A stretch of DNA of 64,000 nucleotides from Ornithinibacillus scapharcae TW25 (GTDB lineage: Bacteria > Bacillota > Bacilli > Bacillales > Amphibacillaceae). The position numbers and the translations under genes were made by a program. The notes beneath the pieces were generated by a model, which had not been told where the DNA came from, ran no database searches, and saw nothing but the letters and a program-made list of their open reading frames with translations. Shown here piece by piece: positions 26,939-37,700 of the stretch. The stretch's first letter is position 1. Each line of letters starts with the position of its first letter. The stretch spans positions 28,684-92,683 of the forward strand of contig NZ_AEWH01000063.1 in the NCBI RefSeq assembly GCF_000190475.1. Direction: 5' to 3'.

Positions 26939-27092
26939 AAGACAAACCTCCATCTATCTATATAATGAAACTAATGAAACACCATCCATAGTTTCCAACC
27001 AAAGGTGATAAATTATGCTTAGAAAAAGGAAAACATTTTCATGTTTTTTAAACTCTTCTATACTATAAATAAAAAATCCATCATGGGTCCTT

Positions 27093-27815
27093 TTACTTCG
27101 TATCAGGAATAATACAGCCATCGTCCGTACAAACCGTGCCAGAATTTGCACCGAGCTGTTCAAGTTTCGGTCTTGGTGCTACTTCCTCCCAAACCTGTTG
27201 TAAGGCGGATACAAATAATTCTGTGGGTTGCGCACCGGAAATCGCATATTTCTCATTTATCACAAAGAAAGGAACTCCTGAAGCACCATACTGGTGTGCT
27301 CGCATCTCTTCATCACGTACGTCATTGGCATATAAATCAGAATTACTTAATACTTCTTTTGTTTTTTCACTATCCACACCTACAGTCGTAGCAATCGATA
27401 ATAAAATATCATGGTCACTTAGTAATTGACCTTCAACAAAATAAGCATGAAGCAGCTTTTCCGTTAGCTGTTTGCCTTTCCCAACGGATTCAGCATATTT
27501 GGTCAGTCTATGGGCATCAAATGTGTTCGTTGGCTTCATATTTTCAAAATCAAATACTAGACCTACTGTTTGCGCCTGACTTCCAATTCCATCATTAGCT
27601 TTTCTGGCTTCTTCCAAACTAATTCCATATTTATTCGCTATCGCTTCATGGATAGTTATACCTTGATAAACTTTTGCATTAGGATCTAACTCAAAACTCT
27701 TATATTCTACCGCAACTTGATCACGATATGCGAATTGCTCTAATGCTGCTTCCAATCTACGTTTTCCAATATAACAAAATGGACAAACGAAATCAGACCA
27801 TACCTCAATCTTCAT
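27093..27815 (-). CDS. DsbA-family FrnE-like oxidoreductase
   Basis: 240 residues, no signal peptide, so cytoplasmic. Thioredoxin fold with active site CPFC (Cys11-Cys14) in VWSDFVCPFCYIGKRRL, an inserted helical domain, the cis-Pro region ASGVPFFVINEKYAISGAQ, and an additional C-terminal Cys pair (GTVCTDDGCIIPDTK). FrnE homologues carry disulfide isomerase or polyketide-modification roles; in Deinococcus FrnE a second C-terminal Cys motif takes part in activity. B. subtilis YwbO is comparable. Monocistronic. Confidence 0.85.
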   Translation of the reverse strand: MKIEVWSDFVCPFCYIGKRRLEAALEQFAYRDQVAVEYKSFELDPNAKVYQGITIHEAIANKYGISLEEARKANDGIGSQAQTVGLVFDFENMKPTNTFDAHRLTKYAESVGKGKQLTEKLLHAYFVEGQLLSDHDILLSIATTVGVDSEKTKEVLSNSDLYANDVRDEEMRAHQYGASGVPFFVINEKYAISGAQPTELFVSALQQVWEEVAPRPKLEQLGANSGTVCTDDGCIIPDTK

Positions 27816-27873
27816 GTTGACATTCCTCCGAATCTTACTTTGAAATAATCATAATCACCAACGAGTAAAGCCT

Positions 27874-28434
27874 CTACTTTGTTATAAAGTCACCTTTCAA
27901 TAGAGAATACATGTATAAATCATCAAATTTACCGTTACCGTACTCATAATGTCTTAATAATCCTTCTCGTTCAAACCCTTGCTTTTCAACTAATTTTATG
28001 GAAGCGACATTAGGGGGTTCTATTAATGCCTGTACTCTTTCCACATTCATCTGTTCAAAACCATATGATAATACCGTTCCCAGTACTTCGCTAGCTATTC
28101 CCTGTCCCCAATATTCTTTTGCTAGCTCATATCCAATATCAATTCTTGCATGTTGACGTTCCCAGTTGAGAAAACCACAACTGCCAATAATTTTGTCTTC
28201 ATCTTTTAATGAAATTCCCCATCTTATTCCTGTGTTTTCTCGAAAGATTCTCTTATACCAGGATATTTCATTTAATACTTCTTCTTCCGTGGTAAAGGCT
28301 TCAAGACCATAATATTGCATGACCAATGGGTCAGATAAATACGTTAGCATATTAGTGACATCTGTATTCTCAATTTCCCTTAAACATAAACGTTCCGTTG
28401 TTAAAACCGGAAATACCTTATCTCTATTTTCCAT
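27874..28434 (-). CDS. GNAT acetyltransferase, RimJ/RimL type
   Basis: ATG 28434 is preferred (TGGGGAAACGATT upstream) over an in-frame ATG 24 bases earlier without an RBS. About 186 residues. It begins with the TERLCLREIENTDVTNML pattern, has beta4 IDIGYELAKEYWGQGIASEVL with the acetyl-CoA pyrophosphate loop WGQGIA, and ends NVASIKLVEKQGFEREGLLR. The family acetylates protein N-termini or small amines; the substrate is unknown. It follows the Tet-like GTPase gene by about 50 bases on the same strand. Confidence 0.85.
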   Translation of the reverse strand: MENRDKVFPVLTTERLCLREIENTDVTNMLTYLSDPLVMQYYGLEAFTTEEEVLNEISWYKRIFRENTGIRWGISLKDEDKIIGSCGFLNWERQHARIDIGYELAKEYWGQGIASEVLGTVLSYGFEQMNVERVQALIEPPNVASIKLVEKQGFEREGLLRHYEYGNGKFDDLYMYSLLKGDFITK

Positions 28435-28487
28435 AATCGTTTCCCCAAATCTATTCATGTATTTTGACAGGGACTATCGGCTAATCC

Positions 28488-30443
28488 CTAAGATAATAAG
28501 TGCATCATTTTTTCTGCCTCATCCCACTTCACACTATAGCCTGCTCCCTTTGCACAGAATACAGAAGAGGATGTGTATTCAGGGTCAGCATCTTTGTTAT
28601 AGCCAATTCTACTGATCACTTCATCCTCATTATGGCAGCAATCATATCCTCCAAATACTAAGGTTATACTTCCTTTTCCTTTTGTATAGGAGGCTAAAAC
28701 CGTACTATACTCCATAAACGTTGCAACAGGTGCTTTTCCAATGATAACTGCTTTATCACCTTCTGTCACAGGAGGCTCAAATTTCCCATAAGCTGATTGG
28801 ACATCGGTTAGCACTCGCCCCATCTGTTCGATGTCTACTATAATTTTAAAGTGATAATATGGCTCTAAAATAATATTACTTGCTTTCTCAAGTCCTTGAC
28901 GAAGTGCTCTAAATGTAGCCTCACGAAAATCTCCTCCGTGAGTGTGTTGATGATGTGCCTTACCTGTCAGTAGTGTGATTTTCACATCGGTAAGACCTGA
29001 ACCTGTCAACAAACCATGATGTTCTTGCTCGAGTATATGTTGCCTTACTAAATTTTGAAGTCCATTGGCTAAATTATCTGTATGGCAGACCGATTCAAAC
29101 TGGATACCACTATTTCTTTCCATTGGTTCTATTTTCAAATGTACCTCAGCATAATGCCGTAAAGGTTCAAAATGACCATAACCTATAACACTTGAATGAA
29201 TTGTTTCCTTGTATATTATTTCTGGTTTCTCAAATTCTATCTTTAAATCAAATCTATCCTCTATCACTTGCTTCAGTACTTCAAGTTGAATGGTTCCCAT
29301 GATGTGAATATGGATTTGTTGTAGTTTCTCTTCCCATGTTACGGTTAGTGAAGGGTCTTCTGCATCGAGTATTTTAAAATAGGCTAGTGCCTCCTTTACA
29401 TGAACATGAGGTTCAAATACTACCCTTGACCGAAGGGTTGGAATCATTTCGAAAGTAGCTTTATCACTATTTGCACCAACACCATCACCAACAACCGCAT
29501 TGGATAGACCCGTTACAGCAAATATTTCTCCAGCAAATACTTCATTTATGACTTCATATTGACTACCATTATATCGTCTAATTTGTGTAATTTTTTCGTG
29601 TTCCCTATAATCAGAACTACCATATATAACCTGGTCTCTTACTTGTAAGCTACCGCTTTGGGCTTTTATAAAAGTTAATCTGGTACCAGCTTTATCATAA
29701 CGAATCTTATAGACTTGTCCGGCGAATTCCTCATTTTTGCTGTAATCTGTTACCGTTAATAAATCAAGCTTTTCCAGAAAGTCATCGACGCCTATCCCGT
29801 GTAGGGCAGAGCCTGATAAGCAAGGAAACAACTCTGTTTCTTTTACCATAATCTGCATCTTTTTAAGCCATAGGTTATGATTGAATCCATTTTCCATGTA
29901 ATAATCAAAAAGCTCTTCATCCTGTTCAGCTATAAATTCTACAACTCTCTCCTCCATCCTTTCAGACAACGAAGTGGTGGACATATCCAGTACTTGCTTT
30001 GTAAAGTTTGCCTGAATCTCGGCAATAACTTTCTCTACATTTGCACCAGTTCTATCCGTTTTATTAATAAAAATGAATGTAGGCACCTTATGCTTCTGTA
30101 ATAGTTTCCATACCGTTTCTGTATGGCCTTCTATTCCTTCCACAGCACTAATCACAATAATCGCAAAATCCATCACTTGAACTGCACGTTCCATTTCCGG
30201 TGAAAAATCAACATGCCCAGGAGTATCTATTAAGTAGTAGGTGGAGTTGTGGTACTGAAAGACACCTTGATCAGCATATACCGTTATTCCCCGCTGCCTC
30301 TCAATTTGATGACTATCTAGAAATGCACTTTGTTTATCAACTCTACCTAGACTTTTAATGGATTTTGTATGAAATAATAGCTGCTCGGAAAAGGTTGTTT
30401 TTCCCGCATCAACATGGGCAAGTATCCCAATTATTTTATTCAT
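28488..30443 (-). CDS. EF-G-like translation GTPase, Tet(M)/Tet(O)-family ribosomal protection type
   Basis: 651 residues, close to the 639-660 of Tet ribosomal-protection proteins. G1 AHVDAGKTT (9-17), G2 around RQRGITVYA, G3 DTPGHVDF, G4 NKTD; domain II about 240-330; the C-terminal EF-G domains IV-V include GGDFREATFRALRQGLEKA and EPYYHFKIIVDIEQMGRVLTDVQ. Tet proteins use GTP hydrolysis to release tetracycline from the ribosome. The chromosomal copies of bacilli diverge from the mobile tet genes, and some act in other stress. No mobile element or leader peptide is seen beside it, so a drug-resistance role is not proven. Confidence 0.82.
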   Translation of the reverse strand: MNKIIGILAHVDAGKTTFSEQLLFHTKSIKSLGRVDKQSAFLDSHQIERQRGITVYADQGVFQYHNSTYYLIDTPGHVDFSPEMERAVQVMDFAIIVISAVEGIEGHTETVWKLLQKHKVPTFIFINKTDRTGANVEKVIAEIQANFTKQVLDMSTTSLSERMEERVVEFIAEQDEELFDYYMENGFNHNLWLKKMQIMVKETELFPCLSGSALHGIGVDDFLEKLDLLTVTDYSKNEEFAGQVYKIRYDKAGTRLTFIKAQSGSLQVRDQVIYGSSDYREHEKITQIRRYNGSQYEVINEVFAGEIFAVTGLSNAVVGDGVGANSDKATFEMIPTLRSRVVFEPHVHVKEALAYFKILDAEDPSLTVTWEEKLQQIHIHIMGTIQLEVLKQVIEDRFDLKIEFEKPEIIYKETIHSSVIGYGHFEPLRHYAEVHLKIEPMERNSGIQFESVCHTDNLANGLQNLVRQHILEQEHHGLLTGSGLTDVKITLLTGKAHHQHTHGGDFREATFRALRQGLEKASNIILEPYYHFKIIVDIEQMGRVLTDVQSAYGKFEPPVTEGDKAVIIGKAPVATFMEYSTVLASYTKGKGSITLVFGGYDCCHNEDEVISRIGYNKDADPEYTSSSVFCAKGAGYSVKWDEAEKMMHLLS

Positions 30444-30511
30444 TTGAAGCTCCTTATTTTTTTCTTACCGTTATTATATCAAATAGCTACTCTATACTTA
30501 TAGTACAAGAG

Positions 30512-30543
30512 AAAAAAAGAACCTAGGATATTTCCTAAGTTCT
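30512..30543 (-). terminator. terminator of flavin operon
   Basis: AGAACCTAGGA and TCCTAAGTTCT form a stem with one mismatch; minus strand continues into T7. Confidence 0.65.
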
Positions 30544-31108
30544 AAAATCCATACTCGGCTTCCTTCGCCTTCCGAATCCCCTCATATGCAGTAAATAGAG
30601 AAACTAAATCCTCAACAAGCCTCTCCATTCGAAAAAGAACATCATCATTTGTAATTTCCTTCCGGTAGAAATCCTTCTCCTCAACGAACACATAAGTTTG
30701 AACCATAGTGGCTTTCATATAGGCTAATATTGGCTTTAGCTGCTGTTCCACCACTAAATAATGTTTAGGTGAACCTGCTGTTACAATCATGCCTACGACC
30801 TTATCAACAAATGCTTCTTCTGGTAGAAGATCAAAGATATTTTTTAACGGTGCAGGGATAGAAGCTTGGAATATTGGCGTTCCGATAAGGACTGCATCAG
30901 CCTCCATTATTGTACTAGCTACATAACCTGTATCCCCTTCATACTCTAGATAATTACGACCATCACTAAAGTGAACGTCATAATCAGCCAAATCAATAAG
31001 TTCTACTTCTATATCCGGATATTTTTCACGAAGTATCGTTAATGCGTGATTCATCGCGGTACGTGTTTTGGACCCCACCATCGAGCCGGATAATCCAACT
31101 AGTTTCAT
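30542..31108 (-). CDS. NADPH-dependent FMN reductase
   Basis: 188 residues. Flavodoxin-like fold: phosphate loop GLSGSMVGSKTRTAM (5-19), then ADAVLIGTPIFQASIPAPLKNIFDLL and GMIVTAGSPKHYL, typical of SsuE/ArsH-type FMN reductases. It supplies reduced FMN to the luciferase-like monooxygenase encoded 11 bases upstream on the same strand, forming a two-component oxygenase. Soluble and cytoplasmic. RBS GGGGGAACATTC. Confidence 0.85.
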   Translation of the reverse strand: MKLVGLSGSMVGSKTRTAMNHALTILREKYPDIEVELIDLADYDVHFSDGRNYLEYEGDTGYVASTIMEADAVLIGTPIFQASIPAPLKNIFDLLPEEAFVDKVVGMIVTAGSPKHYLVVEQQLKPILAYMKATMVQTYVFVEEKDFYRKEITNDDVLFRMERLVEDLVSLFTAYEGIRKAKEAEYGF

Positions 31109-31119
31109 GAATGTTCCCC

Positions 31120-32178
31120 CTAATTCTTTGCCGTATATTTCTTTATCTCAGGTAGTATTTTGGTACCAATAATATCAATGTTACGTTTTAATTTATCAAA
31201 AGTAACCCCACCGAAATCCATTTGAGCAATATATCGCTGGTGCCCGAATTGTTCATGTTGATATAGGATTTTCTCAATAATTAATTCAGGACTGCCTACA
31301 TTCATCACGTCATGAGGATGGGCACCTTGTGCAAAATGCTGTTTGGGAAAACCACGGCCATTCGAAAGTTTCATCCCTTCATTAATATAAGGATATACTT
31401 CCTTTTGTGCTTCTTGCGTGGTTTCTGCTGCATAAAAGAAACCTGCTGTTGCAATTGGTAATGTCTCTGGATCATGGCCATTTCGTTTGGCTGCCTCACG
31501 GTAAGCAGTGATAGAATGTTTAAAACTAGATACAGGGCCACCTAACATTGCAAGAAACATCCCAACTCCAGCATAACCAGCTTTAATTGCACTAGCAGGA
31601 GGTCCTCCCACTGCCCTCCAAATAGGTAGGGAACCGTTCAATGGTCTAGGAAGTATTTTTGCATCACTTAAAGGAGCACGATATTCCCCGCTCCAATTCA
31701 CAATCTCTTCTTCATTTATTTTACATAATAACTCAAACTTTTCTTCGAATAATTCTTCATAATCTCTCAAGCTATATCCCAACAAATCAAAAACTCCAAC
31801 ACGTGAAGCGCGACCAGCAATTATTTCAGCACGGCCATTTGAAATTAAGTCAATGGTAGCAAAGTCTTCATACACACGAACCGGATCAAGCGTTGATATA
31901 ATAGTGGATGAACTGGCAATCTTGATTTTCTCTGTTGCCTGTGCAATTGCTCCCAATACTACCGTGTGTCCCTGAGTTGTAAAATATTCCTGGTGACTTT
32001 CCCCAACGCTAAAGAAGTCTAGCCCAGCTTGTTCAGCCATTTTTGCCAACTCGATTATTTCATTAATCCGTTGTTGCGCTGTAATTCTTTCCCCTGTATG
32101 TGGATCTGGAATATGATCTCCCAGCGTATAAATGCCAAATTCTAATCCGTTTTTTGGATTCATTCGATAGTTATTCAT
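31120..32178 (-). CDS. LLM-class flavin-dependent monooxygenase
   Basis: 352 residues with RBS CGGAGGAGATAAG. Bacterial-luciferase (TIM-barrel) features: LEFGIYTLGDH at the start, AEQAGLDFFSVGESHQEYF, ATEKIKIASSSTIISTLDPVRVYEDFATIDLISNGRAEIIAGR and VGGPPASAIKAGYAG. The enzyme should oxidise an unknown substrate with O2 and FMNH2 delivered by the reductase next door (30542). Candidate substrates are sulfonates, alkanes or small aldehydes; no transporter of the ssu type is adjacent, so the sulfonate role is not supported by context. Confidence 0.85.
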   Translation of the reverse strand: MNNYRMNPKNGLEFGIYTLGDHIPDPHTGERITAQQRINEIIELAKMAEQAGLDFFSVGESHQEYFTTQGHTVVLGAIAQATEKIKIASSSTIISTLDPVRVYEDFATIDLISNGRAEIIAGRASRVGVFDLLGYSLRDYEELFEEKFELLCKINEEEIVNWSGEYRAPLSDAKILPRPLNGSLPIWRAVGGPPASAIKAGYAGVGMFLAMLGGPVSSFKHSITAYREAAKRNGHDPETLPIATAGFFYAAETTQEAQKEVYPYINEGMKLSNGRGFPKQHFAQGAHPHDVMNVGSPELIIEKILYQHEQFGHQRYIAQMDFGGVTFDKLKRNIDIIGTKILPEIKKYTAKN

Positions 32179-32422
32179 CTTATCTCCTCCGTCCTAAACA
32201 CGAAAGGTTTAAGTTAATTGAGATTTTTTCTCATTTAATAGTACACTATTTTCACACATGTAAGCTAATAAACTGCTTACGAAAGAATAGTTACTACCTA
32301 AATATATCCTTTTATTATGTTCGTGCTAAAATGATATCGCTACGGTTAGTATCCTCTTCCATCACTATTCTACTAACATAAAAAGAAGAGATTAGGCATT
32401 TGTGCTCCTAACCCCTTCCTAA

Positions 32423-33640
32423 TTAATATATTCCAAACCAATGTCCAATCGCTGCTCCAATATAATTCCCGATTACATAACCAAGCGTTCCGATAATTAA
32501 AATTGGTGCTACTAATTTATTCCAACCTTTTGAGATTGCCATAGCTGCAGCAGTTGTTGGACCTCCTATATTAGCATTACTAGCTAAAATAATCTCTTCC
32601 AAGTTAAATTTAAACACCCTTCCAAAAACAAAGGATATGATCATATTTAAAGCTACCATTATAAACACTAACACAAATAGTAACGGTGCATTTTGTAATA
32701 TGACTGGAAGTGATGCTGGTACCCCAATCACTACAAAGAATATATAAATGAGATAAGTGCCTATTTCCTGTGATCCATTAATTTTCTCAAAGAATGAAGA
32801 AAATACCGTAACTGAAATTAACGTAATGGTTGTCAGCATTAAATACTTATCACCGAAAATTCCATTTAACGCATTCAAGAAAAAGTTCACATGATCACCA
32901 GCTGGTATCAGTTTGTCAAAGACTTCTGCTAATTTAAATGAGATTGCCACTAAAGCAAATGCTGAACCCACTGCTAATCCAATATCCCTTAATGATATTT
33001 CCTTTCTTTTCCAATACGACGCTGCTTGATTGGTAGAATCGCCTGTCCCTTTTTCTATTAACGCTTGATGGGGTGCATGAAATCTCTTCCGGAAGAATGT
33101 TAACGTTGGGATCACCATTAACACTAGAAAATAAATAGCCATCATTAGGTTATCCGCAACCACTGTGGCAGAAACCAATTCTCCAGGTGTTTCAAAACGG
33201 GCCGATAATGCAGCGAGATTCACACTTCCACCGATATAAGAACCAGTCATCATCGCAACTACTTTAAACAAATCCGGAATATAATCTTTTAAGACAAAAA
33301 AGCCTACAATTGCTCCTACAACCGTCCCTATCGAACTAATCAAGAAAATGATTAATAATCTTCCACTTTCATTCCATATTTTTAGTATGTTTGACTGAAA
33401 TAATAATAACGGAATAGCTAATGGTACTACGTAACCCCACACCGTATCATACACCGGTGATTCAGTTGGAATAATATTCAAATTGGCTAGGAGCATTGCA
33501 CCAATTAATGCAACGATGGCACCAGATACTTTCGATGCCCAATTGTATCGTTGTTCTAAGTAAATACTAATTCCGGCCCAACCAGCGAGGAATGCCCATA
33601 GAATCCACGTATCATCAGGCTTTATTAATGCATAAATCAT
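32423..33640 (-). CDS. DUF819 integral membrane protein (YjcL-like)
   Basis: 405 residues, about eleven hydrophobic helices. The family landmarks of DUF819 are present: TMMTGSYIGGSVNLAALS-type segment (here MMTGSYIGGSVNLAALSARF) and near the end ASNANIGGPTTAAAMAISKGW with LVAPILIIGTLGYVIGNYIGA. The two Gly-Gly motifs suggest an internal duplication, as in BASS/sodium-coupled carriers. It is probably a transporter of unknown substrate. RBS AAAGGAGCGGAATT. A weak hairpin (about 32382-32414) follows the gene. Confidence 0.82.
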   Translation of the reverse strand: MIYALIKPDDTWILWAFLAGWAGISIYLEQRYNWASKVSGAIVALIGAMLLANLNIIPTESPVYDTVWGYVVPLAIPLLLFQSNILKIWNESGRLLIIFLISSIGTVVGAIVGFFVLKDYIPDLFKVVAMMTGSYIGGSVNLAALSARFETPGELVSATVVADNLMMAIYFLVLMVIPTLTFFRKRFHAPHQALIEKGTGDSTNQAASYWKRKEISLRDIGLAVGSAFALVAISFKLAEVFDKLIPAGDHVNFFLNALNGIFGDKYLMLTTITLISVTVFSSFFEKINGSQEIGTYLIYIFFVVIGVPASLPVILQNAPLLFVLVFIMVALNMIISFVFGRVFKFNLEEIILASNANIGGPTTAAAMAISKGWNKLVAPILIIGTLGYVIGNYIGAAIGHWFGIY

Positions 33641-33797
33641 AATTCCGCTCCTTTTAAAATCTCTTGTTAATTTTCCTCACTTCCAGCATTTCATGTATGA
33701 GGATGACTAATACTCCACCCGCATTCGCCTGAATAGTTGTAAATGCAGTGGTTTTTCTATGCAGAAGAGAAAGTTTGTCCTACTTTCCCACCACCAA

Positions 33798-33822
33798 GAA
33801 AAAAAGGAGGATCTCCCCCTTT
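33798..33822 (-). terminator. terminator of spo0M
   Basis: AAAAAGGAGG/ CCCCCTTTTT inverted repeat directly 3' of the gene, T-rich on the minus strand. Confidence 0.6.
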
Positions 33823-34581
33823 TTAACTGTAGCTCTCAATAATATTACGTATTTCTTCTGCTATATGCTGAGTTCCACGATCAATATCCTGTCTTGAAAA
33901 GCTCACCTTTACAAAATTCTCGTCCATATCTAATGCTTCCGCAAAAAGTCCACCTAACCCTTTTGCACGACGGTCAATTTGTAACAAAACATCTACACGA
34001 TCATCATACATAAAGAACATTGCTTCCAATTCATCTAAATCTCTACGGAACATGTTACCAGGGTAGAATTCAAATTCTTGAATATAATTGTATCTGCGAG
34101 AATATTCCATTTCGACTTTTCGCAATTGGAATCCTAACCCTTTTGTCAAGGCTTCCAAAATCGTATCCATATATGGATGTGGTGATACTTTAATAAAATC
34201 TTTATCTGTTGGGTCTATTGCACTTGGAACATCAAGTCCTGTTTGCACCCAAACTTTTGTCCTACCTAGTGAAGGTGGAGTATGTATTGGTAAAACAAAT
34301 TGGAAATCAAATTCTTTTACTTCTCCTTCGCGTATCGTAAATGAATCACCAATCGAAAAAGAACCTAACTTTACCTTTTCATACACTTTACGATCATTCG
34401 ATTCACGAACCGCTTCTGTCATAACAAAAAGATTTATTCTATCAATATGCTGCTCTGTTCCACCACCTTGGATAATAACTTTCCCTCGAACTTCTTCCCC
34501 AGGCACTAAGTAATCATTTTCTAGTTGTGTATCAACCTTCGCACTACCAATACCAACGCTTGCCAAAAGTTTTTTAAACAT
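33823..34581 (-). CDS. spo0M: sporulation-control protein Spo0M
   Basis: 252 residues versus 258 in B. subtilis. Start MFKKLLASVGIGSAKVDTQL with the arrestin-like LVPGEEVRGKVIIQGGGTEQ, then FDFQFVLPIHTPPSLGRTKVWVQTGLD and SPHPYMDTILEAL. Spo0M has an arrestin-like beta-sandwich fold and modulates sporulation onset and septation; the mechanism is debated. RBS GGGGGAAGAAAT. Monocistronic; 100 bases downstream of the RND gene start region on the same strand, with a separate terminator. Confidence 0.92.
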   Translation of the reverse strand: MFKKLLASVGIGSAKVDTQLENDYLVPGEEVRGKVIIQGGGTEQHIDRINLFVMTEAVRESNDRKVYEKVKLGSFSIGDSFTIREGEVKEFDFQFVLPIHTPPSLGRTKVWVQTGLDVPSAIDPTDKDFIKVSPHPYMDTILEALTKGLGFQLRKVEMEYSRRYNYIQEFEFYPGNMFRRDLDELEAMFFMYDDRVDVLLQIDRRAKGLGGLFAEALDMDENFVKVSFSRQDIDRGTQHIAEEIRNIIESYS

Positions 34582-34668
34582 ATTTCTTCCCCCTTTACTC
34601 TAGTTTATTGATTTTTCTTCTTACATAATACTAAAAATATGCACGATTGAAAATTCAAACACCAAAAA

Positions 34669-34700
34669 TAGGTAGTTTGCCTCATACAGCAAACTACCTA
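34669..34700 (-). terminator. terminator of RND gene
   Basis: TAGGTAGTTTGC (34669-34680) and GCAAACTACCTA (34689-34700), perfect 12-bp stem immediately 3' of the gene. Confidence 0.8.
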
Positions 34701-34704
34701 TAAA

Positions 34705-37700
34705 TTAATTTCCTTGAATTTCTTTACGATTCTTCTTAAAGATCTTAGAAAGGAACTCATATACAATTGGTACGACAATTAAGGTTAGGAGTGTCGAACT
34801 CGCCAATCCACCAATTACTGTAATAGCAAGACCTTTCGAAATCAGTCCACCACCTGCACTTCCAAATAACATTGGTACAAGGGCACCAATTGTAGCAATA
34901 GCTGTCATTAAGATTGGACGTAAACGAGTTGCACCAGCTTCTAATATAGCCTCACGCATTACCATTCCTTCTCGTTCCATATGGATAATTCTATCTACCA
35001 ATACAATTGCATTGGTAACAACAATACCAATTAACATCAGTAGTCCCATCATCACCGTAACAGAGATTGTTTCTCCTGCAATCAGTAATCCAACAAAGGA
35101 CCCAATTACTGCAAATGGTAATGAGAATAGAATCGCAAATGGTGCAAGACCTTCACCAAATGTCACAACAAGGATGAAGTATACTATCAGCACGGCTGCA
35201 ATCATCGCAAATCCAAGCTGAGTGAATGTTTCTTCCATATCAGCTGTTACACCAGCTACACCTGTCGTAACACCTTTAGGAAACTCTAACTCACTTATTG
35301 CTTCGTCTACCTCTGCAGATGCTTTCGAAATATCATCATCGGCAATTGTACCCGTAACTGTAGCGTAATACTCACCTTCACTACGAGCAAGTGTATTTAA
35401 GGTTGTTCCTTCTTCTACTGTTACTAATTCAGAAAGCGGCATAGTAGTTCCAAGTGCTGTCTGAACCTCGGTATCTAATAACTCGTCAATAGACTTCGGT
35501 TGATTAATTTCTTCATCATGTTTCACTGTTACATTTAGAGCATTACCATCTTTTTCAATTGTTGTCAGAATATCCTCTGTACGATTAGGGTTTAACACCA
35601 TGAATATTTGACCGGTTGTTAGACCGTACTGCAGAAGCTCTTCTTGATCAACTTTAAATGTATATTCTACATAAGCCTCTTCTTTACTAGAAGATACATC
35701 CTCTAATCCATCAGTCTCTTGCATCACTTTTTCTACCGATGCTACTGCTTCATTTAATTTATCTAAATCCTCACTATATAATGTATAGCTAAGTTCATTA
35801 GAAGCTAGTGACATGGTTGAGAAGTTTTGGGATTTCCATTCACCAGATTGGCCAATATTAAAGACATAATCTTCAATTTCTTCGCGAACCTCTGGGAAGT
35901 CTTCCATGTCTGGGTCGAAGATTAGGTACATTAATGCACCGCCACCTCCACCAGCCATCATCATCGCAGCTTGTGGATCATTATCTGTAATAGACACTTG
36001 AACGATATCAATGTCTTTACGATTTAGCATTTCCTCTTCCACTGCAGAAACATTCTCTAACGTTTCTTCTGGAAGTTCACCAGTTGCTGGTGTATAGGTT
36101 AGATACATTACTTTCTCTTCTTCACTTCCTAGGAAGCTAAAACCAATTAATGGCATTAAAGCAAGACTACCTACTAACATGATAATCGCAACGATGGATG
36201 TTACAATTTTATGGTTTAGTGTCCAACGAAGAACCCCTTTATACCAATTTGCAAGCTTACCAACTTCTTTATGCTTCATTTCAGTTTTTTCACTATAAAG
36301 CTTCTTCTTAAACAAGAAATGTGATAATGCCGGTACAATCGTAATAGCAACTAACAATGATCCACCTAAAGCGAACGTCATGGTTAGAGCAAACGGCATA
36401 AACAGCTCACCGACCATACCACCTACAAATATTAATGGTGCAAATACCGCAACCGTTACTAAAGTAGATGAAGCGATAGGTTTAAACATTTCTAGCGTAG
36501 CTTCACGTACAAGTGCTCGACCTGTCAGCTTCTCTTCTTTTAGGTGTAGACGACGATATATATTTTCTACTACTACAATGGAGTCATCAATAACACGTCC
36601 AATGGCAACTGTTATTGCTCCGAGTGTCATAATATTTAATGTAATATCTAACCAGTTTAATAGCATTAATGCAATAAATAAGGAAACTGGTATTGAAATA
36701 ATAGAAATAATAGTTGATTTAAAATCACGTAGGAATAGTAGAATAATGAGTACGGCAATTAGACCACCAAACACAGCTTTTTCTACCATTGTGGCAACTG
36801 AATCTTCAATCGGTTCACCTTGGTCTAAAGATACATCAACAACTAATCCCTCAATGTTCTTCTCTTCTTCTTCCATTAAATTTTTAACTTCATTTACAAC
36901 ATCAACTGTATTGGCTTCCTGACCTTTTACAATCTGAATCGCTATAGCATCTTCACCATTTGTACGAGATACAGACTGTACTTTTCCAATTGTTTCCACT
37001 GTTGCAATATCACTTAGTTTCACAAAAGGAAGTGGTTGTGTTTCAGATGGTGTTACTGGAATTAACATGTCTTTCAGTTCATCTTCGGACATGAATTTAC
37101 CATCTAATGCTACTGCTTGTTCGCCTTTTTCAAACTCGTATAACCCTAAGGAAATGGCCATATCACTAGCTTGAATCATTTGCTTCACATCATCTTCTGT
37201 AATGCCTAGCTCTGCCATTCTTGCTTCGTCATATCGTAATTCAATTTCTTCGATATGCTGACCCGTGATAGTAGCAGAAGCGACTCCATCAAGTTTTTCA
37301 AGCTTAGGAACGATAATTTCTTCTACTGTCGACGTTAAATCAACAATATCTCCGTTCTCATTACTAACACTTAATACGACAACTGGCATCATATCCATGC
37401 TAATCGCTGTAATAGTTGGTTCTTGTGCATCTTCTGGAAGTGACACATTATCCAATGCAGAATCTAATGCGCGCTTGGCTTCATCCATATCAATACCATA
37501 ATTGTATTCAACTTGAATGCTCGCCATATTCGCATATGAATTCGAATACACTGCATTAACATCTTCAAGATTCTCTACAACTTTTTCAATTGGAATAGAA
37601 ACCTCTTCCATTACCTTTTCAGGTGTGGCACCAGGATAAACACCTGTTACCATTAAGTATGGGATAGAAATGTCTGGAATCATTTCAGTCTTCATTCGTG

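Noticed and set aside
26954-27163. 69-codon minus-strand frame overlapping the DsbA-like gene end
   Set aside because: It starts inside that gene in another frame, has no RBS and no recognisable protein pattern.
28488-30443. Acquired tetM on a Tn916-like element
   Set aside because: No integrase, excisionase or leader peptide nearby, and composition looks like the surroundings.
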